From Saccoglossus kowalevskii (Eukaryota > Hemichordata > Enteropneusta > Harrimaniidae): a DNA stretch of 52,096 nucleotides. The translations under genes were made by a program, and so were the position numbers. Position 1 is the first letter of the stretch. Every line of letters starts with the position of its first letter. The DNA is taken from NCBI RefSeq assembly GCF_000003605.2, contig NW_003113972.1, positions 136,456-188,551 on the forward strand, in the 5' to 3' direction. Below are positions 49,601 to 52,096 of this stretch, piece by piece. The notes beneath the pieces were generated by a model. That model searched no databases. It was not told the DNA's origin and worked only from the letters and a program-made list of their open reading frames with translations.

Positions 49601-51214
49601 CATGTCATCAAAGGCCAACACGTGTCATCACAGGTCAACACATGTCATCACAGTTCAATACATGTTATTACGGACCAATGCATGTCATCACAGGTCAACA
49701 TGTGTCATCACAGTTCAACACATGTTATCACAGTTCAGTACATGTCATCACAGGCCAACAACACATGTCATAACAGGTCAACACATGTCATCACAGTTCA
49801 ACACATGTTATTACAGGTCAATGCATGTCATCACAGGTCAACATGTGTCACAGTCTCTCATATATAGTCTCTTTTTCAGATTAATTTTCTTTTCTTAATC
49901 ACAACTTTTTGATATTTGTATTACTCATATGTCACTAATATAAGTACCTAAACCACAGTATTTCCTCTAAAGTTGTGTGTGTAGTTGTACTGTCAGACTA
50001 TCACTCTGATATTTTAAAATTAACCTCTGTTGTCATTGACTGTGACAAATAGGATTTCTATAAAGTTCTATAAATAATAACTATATATAAAATAAAATAA
50101 CAAACACAAGATGCGTTGATACTAGGCATAATTATTATAAGCTAGATATCAGCTAGATAGGTCACTCATGAGATATCATAGGGTCACTCATGAAATATCA
50201 TAGGGTCACTCATGAGATATCACAAGGTCACTCATAAGATATCACAGAGTCATTAATAAGATATCATAGGGTCACTCATGAGATATCATAAGGTCACTCA
50301 TGAAATATCATAGGGTCACTCATGAGATATCACAAGGTCACTCATGAGATATCACAGTCATTAATGAGATATCACATGGTTACTCAGTTATCACAAGGTT
50401 AATCATGAGATATCATAGGGTCACTCATGAGATATCACAAGGTCACTCATGAGATATCATTGGGTCACTCATGAGATATAAGGTCACTCATGAAATATCA
50501 TAGGGTCACTCATGGGATATCATAAGGTCACTCATGAGATATCACAAGGTCACTCATGAGATATCACATGGTTACTCAGTTATCACAAGGTTAATCACGA
50601 GATATCACAAGGTCACTCATGAAATATGACAAGGCTACTCATTAAATATCACAAGGTTAATCATGAGATATCACAAGGTTAATCATGAGATATCACAAGG
50701 TTAATCATGAGTTATCACAAGGTTAATCACGAGATATCACAAGGTCACTCATGAAATATGACAATGCTACTCATGAGATATCACAAGGTTAATCATGAGA
50801 TATCACAAGATTAATCATGAGATATCACAAGGTTAATCACGAGATATCACAAGGTTAATCATGAGTTATCACAAGGTTAATCATGAGATATCACAAGGTC
50901 ACTCATGAAATATCACAAGGTTACTCATGAGATATCACAAGGTTATTCATGAGATATAACAATCATACATGAGATATCACAGAATCACTCATAAAATATT
51001 AATTATGGGTCACTTATGAGATATTTCTTACTGAGCATATACCCATATATATATATATATTGATTATTAATACAGCTTATCGTCTCTAAGCAACGTGATA
51101 ATGACCACTCCAGAATCTCCTCCAATCCCATCGGACCATTTGTCACATGACAGCTTTAATGGTGACAGTGGGAGTAATTTACCTATTATCAGGTTGGAAA
51201 CTAATGCACACTAG
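28679..51214 (+). CDS. FYB/ADAP-like adaptor protein gene, seven exons seen, 3' end uncertain
   Basis: Coding exons: 28679-28693, 36824-37463, 40470-40551, 44671-44798, 46218-46276, 49253-49314 and 51076-51192 (or to the TAG at 51214). Every junction is GT-AG and joins in frame, giving about 367 codons. The product starts MATTTPKVNVKAFAAMLENS, where the VKAFAAML motif resembles the N-terminus of FYB-family adaptors. A basic, Pro/Ser/Lys-rich disordered stretch follows, then APLPPPPDSDSEGELYDDVE and three more acidic tyrosine motifs. In vertebrate FYB1/ADAP, YDDV motifs bind the SLP-76 SH2 domain when phosphorylated and the protein links receptor signalling to integrin and actin control. A similar scaffold role here is inference. 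No helical-SH3 domain is visible. Alternatives: another proline-rich YDDV adaptor (PRAM1 or FYB2 type) or a lineage-specific protein. Confidence 0.72.
29007..29124. repeat. inverted repeat bordering an assembly gap
   Basis: ACGCCGCGGGTCCAACTGTG and two more bases at 29007-29028 pair with 29103-29124 (22 bp, one mismatch). The run of N starts at the very next base, 29125. Confidence 0.85.
29125..29595. other. assembly gap, 471 N
   Basis: A run of N. Long open frames across it are artefacts. It lies in intron 1 of the FYB-like gene. Confidence 1.
29596..30688. other. intron 1 sequence, no exon supported
   Basis: AT-rich. Holds the single dispersed 30-bp minisatellite unit near 30064 and a possible MITE end at 30411. 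Confidence 0.5.
30411..30494. repeat. possible diverged relative of the 128-bp MITE
   Basis: TTAAAGAATGGTGGTCGTCA closely matches the left terminus of the 128-bp MITE. The remainder is too diverged to align by eye and the right end is not clear. Confidence 0.3.
30689..30972 (+). pseudogene. non-LTR retrotransposon endonuclease-domain remnant
   Basis: Translation gives GILGDFNSRVGSLADYEDND, the GDFN catalytic block of APE-type endonucleases. From 30843, one frame over, it continues ELCKNNGIHLLNGRLPGDTS, then after a stop codon KITCYHYNGVSTVDYAIVSL. The series GDFN ... LNGR..GD ... STVDYAIVS is the standard order in LINE endonuclease domains (the S..DY...S block is the last motif). One frameshift and an internal TGA show it is dead. 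No reverse transcriptase follows. It lies in intron 1 of the FYB-like gene. Confidence 0.85.
30973..31899. other. intron 1 sequence, nothing recognised
   Basis: Very AT-rich with no clear exon or repeat structure. Confidence 0.4.
31900..32140 (+). mobile_element. family A element, truncated right end
   Basis: One core unit (GACCTCTCTCAGATTTGGTT ... GCAAGTCCCATTGC), then the right terminus ACAGCAGAGCT, the hairpin CAGCCGAGAGGCTG (32119-32132) and CTTGTTTA. It matches the right end at 40392-40428. The left part is missing. Confidence 0.75.
32347..32900 (+). mobile_element. family A element, old left end
   Basis: Begins with the diverged terminal hairpin AGCTCTGCTGTCATC...AAGCGGAGCT (32347-32380), followed by GTCGTCTGTCCGACG and diverged core-like units (CCTCTGTCAGATTTGTTAAT). 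No right terminus found; the downstream limit is approximate. Confidence 0.5.
33652..34044. repeat. 30-bp minisatellite, about 13 copies
   Basis: The unit AAAATATGCCCAGTAAACAA then TATCCAAGAC repeats almost perfectly; one copy lacks a single T, shifting the frame. The long frames here (YWAYFVLDI and the like) are artefacts of the 30-bp length. High identity suggests recent expansion. Confidence 0.95.
34199..34449. repeat. 80-bp tandem repeat, three copies
   Basis: Copies start at 34201, 34281 and 34361 (TTTCACAGAGAATA...), the third shorter by 2 bp, with a partial fourth at 34439. Near-identical. Confidence 0.95.
34638..34660. repeat. solo terminal repeat of the 34962-36099 element
   Basis: CAGACCGGGGATAGAGGGAC then TGG matches the terminus at 36076-36097 exactly over 22 bp and inversely matches 34964-34985 with one mismatch. 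Confidence 0.8.
34962..36099. mobile_element. non-autonomous DNA transposon, about 1.14 kb, long terminal inverted repeats
   Basis: The left end CCACAGTCCCTCTATCCCCT continuing to GAAACGAT (34962-34992) is the inverse of the right end ATCGTTTCCAGACCGGGGAT continuing to CTGTGG (36069-36099). TTTGT flanks both outer borders, a likely 5-bp target duplication. A separate copy of the terminus lies at 34638-34660 in inverted orientation, so a related end sits just outside. No transposase frame inside. Confidence 0.7.
36146..36225. repeat. compound pentanucleotide microsatellite (ATGAC)7(TTGAC)9
   Basis: Seven perfect ATGAC units switch abruptly to nine perfect TTGAC units, a single A-to-T change spread through half the array. 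Confidence 0.97.
36411..36683. repeat. 91-bp tandem repeat, three copies
   Basis: Copies start at 36411, 36502 and 36593 (TGTTCTTTTCTAAACATGTG...), nearly identical. The array ends about 140 bp before FYB-like exon 2. Confidence 0.95.
36824..37463 (+). CDS. FYB-like exon 2, proline/lysine-rich disordered region
   Basis: The acceptor ttatattatccag is followed by 640 nt encoding PKVNVKAFAAMLENSGQIGF, a PPPSSSSSGP tract, then Lys/Pro/Asn-rich sequence with proline motifs such as KKPPIVPRT and AKPEKPPIILELKRDTS that could bind SH3 domains. The donor is CTG|gtaaga, leaving one base of a split codon. The frame is also open upstream into the intron, but the acceptor and the match to exon 1 phase set the start. 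Domains of known fold: none seen. Confidence 0.85.
37478..37880. repeat. 24/25-bp minisatellite, about 16 copies
   Basis: Alternating units TATGGTCTAAACTAAATTTC and TATGATCAAACTAAATTTCT form a 49-bp higher-order repeat. The array begins about 14 bp inside the intron after exon 2 and ends against the family B element. Confidence 0.93.
37891..39139 (+). mobile_element. family B tandem-core element, complete copy
   Basis: Left end GACTCCCGTGTGC with a hairpin closing at GGGAGT (37892-37921), then a (GTGTCT)n stretch, then about seven diverged core units of roughly 120-160 bp (ATCTCAAG.ACTAATCATCACATTTCAATGA...TTAATTACCTAATTTGCATAAT), then the right subterminal repeat GCACACGGGAGTC (39093-39105), an exact inverse of the left end, and a conserved tail ending TTTATTGTC. 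No protein. The architecture matches Helentron-type non-autonomous elements. Confidence 0.75.
39384..40428 (+). mobile_element. family A tandem-core element, complete copy, 1045 bp
   Basis: Left end AGCTCCGCTGT with hairpin to 39414, a GTCGTC microsatellite, then six core units whose CCTCTCTCAG starts at 39534, 39691, 39848, 40011, 40168 and 40327 (spacings 157, 157, 163, 157 and 159 bp), then ACAGCGGAGCT (40392-40402), exactly the inverse of the left end, a hairpin CAGCCGACAGGCTG and CTTGTTAT. Same plan as the bivalve 'pearl' elements, with a core of about 160 bp. It ends about 40 bp before FYB-like exon 3. Confidence 0.82.
40470..40551 (+). CDS. FYB-like exon 3, PPPP and ELYDDVE motif
   Basis: The acceptor ttttattttctcag is followed by 82 nt; with the carried G it encodes APLPPPPDSDSEGELYDDVE then TDARVSM. 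The donor gtaagt leaves AT. The DSDSEGELYDDVE stretch is very like the acidic YDDV/YEDI motifs of FYB-family proteins. Confidence 0.85.
40854..41295. mobile_element. fold-back element rich in CACGTACGTG, nested in family B copy
   Basis: The arms at 40854-40905 and 41244-41295 are inverted copies over about 52 bp (CTCACGTACGTGAGTTAG.CCGGAAAT...). Further CACGTG-type palindromes fill the interior on both sides of a 97-N gap. Family B core sequence resumes on both sides, showing a nested insertion. Confidence 0.78.
41010..41106. other. assembly gap, 97 N
   Basis: A run of N inside the fold-back element. Confidence 1.
41931..43699. other. intron 3 sequence, no exon supported
   Basis: GC is raised at about 42.2-43.0 kb with overlapping frames on both strands (42631-42956) but no splice-consistent or recognisable product. 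It may be an old transposon. A C-homopolymer lies at about 43234-43249. Confidence 0.4.
43700..44326 (+). mobile_element. family C tandem-core element, 627 bp
   Basis: Left hairpin AGTCCCAGTTCGGACGCAAT continuing to GGGACT (43700-43734), a GCGTGTGT microsatellite, core units (TTCAAACTTGGTATGTATGT ... AAAATGGC.GA), then AACGGGGACT (44296-44305), a hairpin GCCATGCATGGC and CTTGTTAT. Lies in the intron between exons 3 and 4. Confidence 0.78.
44327..44670. other. intron sequence before exon 4
   Basis: AT-rich; nothing but the polypyrimidine/acceptor context for exon 4. Confidence 0.5.
44671..44798 (+). CDS. FYB-like exon 4, DFYDDVE motif
   Basis: The acceptor attatttatag is followed by 128 nt encoding (I)KPMDEDEELETEDFYDDVEA then EKIKPARKADPLPTLPVLPVSN. 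Donor gtaagt leaves T. This is a second acidic YDDV motif followed by a proline-rich segment. A frame open upstream through the intron is excluded because it lacks coding character. Confidence 0.85.
44974..45852. repeat. 43-bp minisatellite, about 20 copies
   Basis: The unit AAAATCATTTTGTAGATGAT then GCCAAATATGGATGTGCTTCTCT repeats with regional variants (GATGTTGCC in the right half, AAGTATGG scattered), suggesting local spread of variants. It lies between exons 4 and 5. Confidence 0.95.
45853..46217. other. intron sequence before exon 5
   Basis: AT-rich; nothing recognised. Confidence 0.5.
46218..46276 (+). CDS. FYB-like exon 5, EVYQDVS motif
   Basis: The acceptor gttacttag is followed by 59 nt; with the carried T it encodes LPPEPIDTEPDEVYQDVSDE. 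The donor is gttagt, weaker than the others but in phase 0 as exon 6 requires. Third acidic tyrosine motif. Confidence 0.8.
46600..46780. mobile_element. MITE with TACTGTA ends, 181 bp, copy 2
   Basis: Same family as 15942-16150. It lacks about 28 bp near the right end (the second AATTCCAGCT block) that copy 1 carries. It lies in the intron between FYB-like exons 5 and 6. Confidence 0.8.
46781..47149. other. intron 5 sequence, no exon supported
   Basis: AT-rich with a G-homopolymer near 47035; nothing recognised. Confidence 0.5.
47150..48198 (+). mobile_element. family C tandem-core element, complete copy, 1049 bp
   Basis: The left end is a perfect hairpin: AGTCCCCGTT and CGGAC pair with GTCCG and AACGGGGACT (47150-47184). 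A CCGTCCGT microsatellite and cores follow. A segment of about 277 bp including the microsatellite is itself duplicated (CCGATTCCGTTCATTCTTTG at 47242 and again at 47519). The right end has AACGGGGACT (48165-48174), hairpin GTCATTTTCAATGAC and CTTGTTAT. Non-coding; lies in the intron between exons 5 and 6. Confidence 0.82.
48259..48680 (+). mobile_element. family A-related element, left part
   Basis: Diverged left hairpin AGCCATGCTGTCATTCAAGA, then three core units (GACTTCTT.. GAAAACTAC, TGTCATTTTTGGTAAA). The right end is missing where the retrotransposon tail at 48681 starts. Confidence 0.55.
48681..49159 (-). pseudogene. non-LTR retrotransposon 3' end with C-terminal zinc knuckle
   Basis: The minus strand encodes LAKFRTSNHRLAVETGCYTR, LKTPMDKRLCTHCNQIEDEI and HHLIDCNLYTEYRNTLYN. 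This is the H/R-L-x-E-x-G...C-x2-C...EDE-x-H-x4-C...Y...R pattern found after the reverse transcriptase in CR1/L2-type LINE proteins. An A-rich coding end follows, then a 3'UTR with CAATAAAGCACT and a tail of TATTCTATTCTA at 48681-48695 instead of poly(A). It is 5'-truncated, as is usual for LINE insertions. Confidence 0.85.
49253..49314 (+). CDS. FYB-like exon 6, DIYETFD motif
   Basis: The acceptor ttatatttctcag is followed by 62 nt encoding GEEIGEDDDIYETFDEVTEK and CG of the next Arg codon. Donor gtaaga. Fourth acidic tyrosine motif. Confidence 0.82.
49395..49855. repeat. 20-bp minisatellite containing AGGTCA, about 22 copies
   Basis: Unit CACAGGTCAACACATGTCAT with variants (GTTCAATACATGTTATTA). 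Starts about 80 bp after the exon 6 donor. Frames such as MSSQVNTCHH are artefacts. Confidence 0.93.
50155..51030. repeat. 22-bp minisatellite containing AAGGTCA, about 38 copies
   Basis: Unit AAGGTCACTCATGAGATATC then AC, with variants GGGTCACTC, AGGTTAATC and AGTCATTAAT. A higher-order block (TGGTTACTCAGTTATCACAAGG) occurs at about 50376 and 50568. It ends about 45 bp before exon 7. Confidence 0.93.
51076..51192 (+). CDS. FYB-like exon 7, Ser/Pro-rich; terminal or internal
   Basis: The acceptor ttattaatacag is followed by a frame encoding (R)LSSLSNVIMTTPESPPIPSD then HLSHDSFNGDSGSNLPIIR. At 51192 there is a possible donor, CAG|gttgga, weaker than the gtaag donors of most other exons. If it is not used, the frame continues LETNAH and stops at TAG 51212-51214, making this the last exon. 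No AATAAA lies close downstream. The family usually ends in a helical SH3 domain, which favours splicing onward, but this is unresolved. Confidence 0.7.
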
Positions 51215-52096
51215 ATTTGTGTTTATATCTTTGCTTTCATAATTATAATTTTTTTTTAATAATTTAATTGCATAAGTTTCTTTTTTAATTGATCTTAGTT
51301 TTATCTCTTTATTTTAAGATAGCGAGAAGGGAAATTTCAATTTCAAGACACAAGTCATCTCAGCTTTTCAAAAGATCAAAATTTCGAAACGCTTTTTTTA
51401 AACGCTAAAACAAATAACCACAACTGCGTGTTTATCAAACGTCCAATATGTCAGCATTATTGACAGTCAAGTCTTCACTGGAAAAATATGGTCAAGACTT
51501 TGCGCAACTTTCTTTTAAATATTCCAAAGTCAATATTCTATTTACTAACACCATTTTACTAACGCAATGACAAGGAACAGAAAGAAAGTAAAGACACCGA
51601 TGACAGATGAGGCAAAGAGGGAAAAATCTGCGTCTCAGTGATGAGGGGTCATATTATTATGACTAACGTCACAGGTGGTTCGAAAGGGAAATTGAACTAT
51701 CCGCATCCACGCGAAAGATTTTCAACTACTAAACCGATGACGACATCGATACATCAGACGAGGAAGTGAGTACAGGGATTATGTTGTTTGTCGAAATCAA
51801 ATAAAATAAATATAAATGTAACGCCAAGAATATTACACAAACAAGATGGTAGAGTTTAATGCAATGTCCTGTTCTTTTTATTTCTGGACCAGTGTAAACA
51901 AAAGCAAAAACAAAAAAACCTGTATAATAAATAAATAATACAAATCAGTATACACAACATAAATACATAAATATTCATAAATGTACACAACATAAATACA
52001 TAAATATACACATCTCAGAGGCACATTACCATGCAGTGCTATGCCAAATAGGCCGACCATATTGTCAACAATATAAACAAGGTGTTTATATGCTGT
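51215..52096. other. no exon supported after exon 7
   Basis: GC-richer around 51.55-51.78 kb with short acidic or basic frames (for example DDDIDTSDEE before gtgagt at 51773), but none has an acceptor in a usable frame. The remainder is AT-rich with ATAAATACAT-type simple repeats near 51.95 kb. Confidence 0.45.

Noticed and set aside
49383-49898. Overlapping frames with repeated MSSQVNTCHH
   Set aside because: Products of the 20-bp minisatellite downstream of exon 6.
51550-51775. Possible further exon of the FYB-like gene (DDDIDTSDEE before gtgagt; MTRNRKKVKTPMTDEAKREK)
   Set aside because: No acceptor lies in a frame that stays open up to the acidic stretch, and the second frame stops after 24 codons. 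It may still hold a regulatory element or an exon of another gene.

Overview
The window is eukaryotic nuclear DNA. It is AT-rich, its genes are split by GT-AG introns, most of its length is intergenic or intronic, and tandem arrays and transposable-element remnants are dense. Three families of non-autonomous elements with central tandem cores (the architecture described for 'pearl'/Helentron-type elements of marine invertebrates) and the gene content suggest a marine invertebrate, perhaps a mollusc. No species can be fixed from the sequence alone. Two runs of N (29125-29595 and 41010-41106) mark it as a draft assembly.

Two genes are well supported. (1) An alpha-tubulin gene on the minus strand (27126 down to 25087). 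It has three coding exons, of which the first is only the ATG. The joined frame gives exactly 451 residues, the standard alpha-tubulin length, and a TATA box and a poly(A) signal are visible. (2) A plus-strand gene starting at 28679 and running to at least 51192. Its seven exons join in phase and encode a proline-rich, low-complexity adaptor with four acidic tyrosine motifs (two of them YDDV), most like the FYB/ADAP (FYN-binding protein) family. No helical-SH3 domain is seen, so the gene either continues past the window or ends at an in-frame TAG at 51212-51214. The two genes are divergently transcribed about 1.55 kb apart.

The left 21 kb holds no confident gene. A possible first coding exon encoding a signal peptide or membrane anchor lies on the minus strand at 21235-21316. 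Unidentified coding-like stretches lie near 18.65 kb, 19.3 kb and 23.7 kb. The rest is unique AT-rich sequence, minisatellites (10.3, 12.5 and 16.5 kb) and MITE-like elements (7.7, 12.8-13.5, 15.9, 22.35 and 22.84 kb).

The introns of the FYB-like gene (28.7-51 kb) are packed with repeats: two non-LTR retrotransposon remnants (an endonuclease-domain fragment at 30.7 kb and a C-terminal zinc-knuckle fragment with 3' tail at 48.7-49.2 kb), a 1.1 kb inverted-repeat transposon (34962-36099), full or partial copies of three tandem-core element families, a fold-back element nested inside one of them, and minisatellites with 20-, 22-, 24/25-, 30-, 43-, 80- and 91-bp units. No bacterial-type operon, CRISPR array, tRNA or rRNA was seen.
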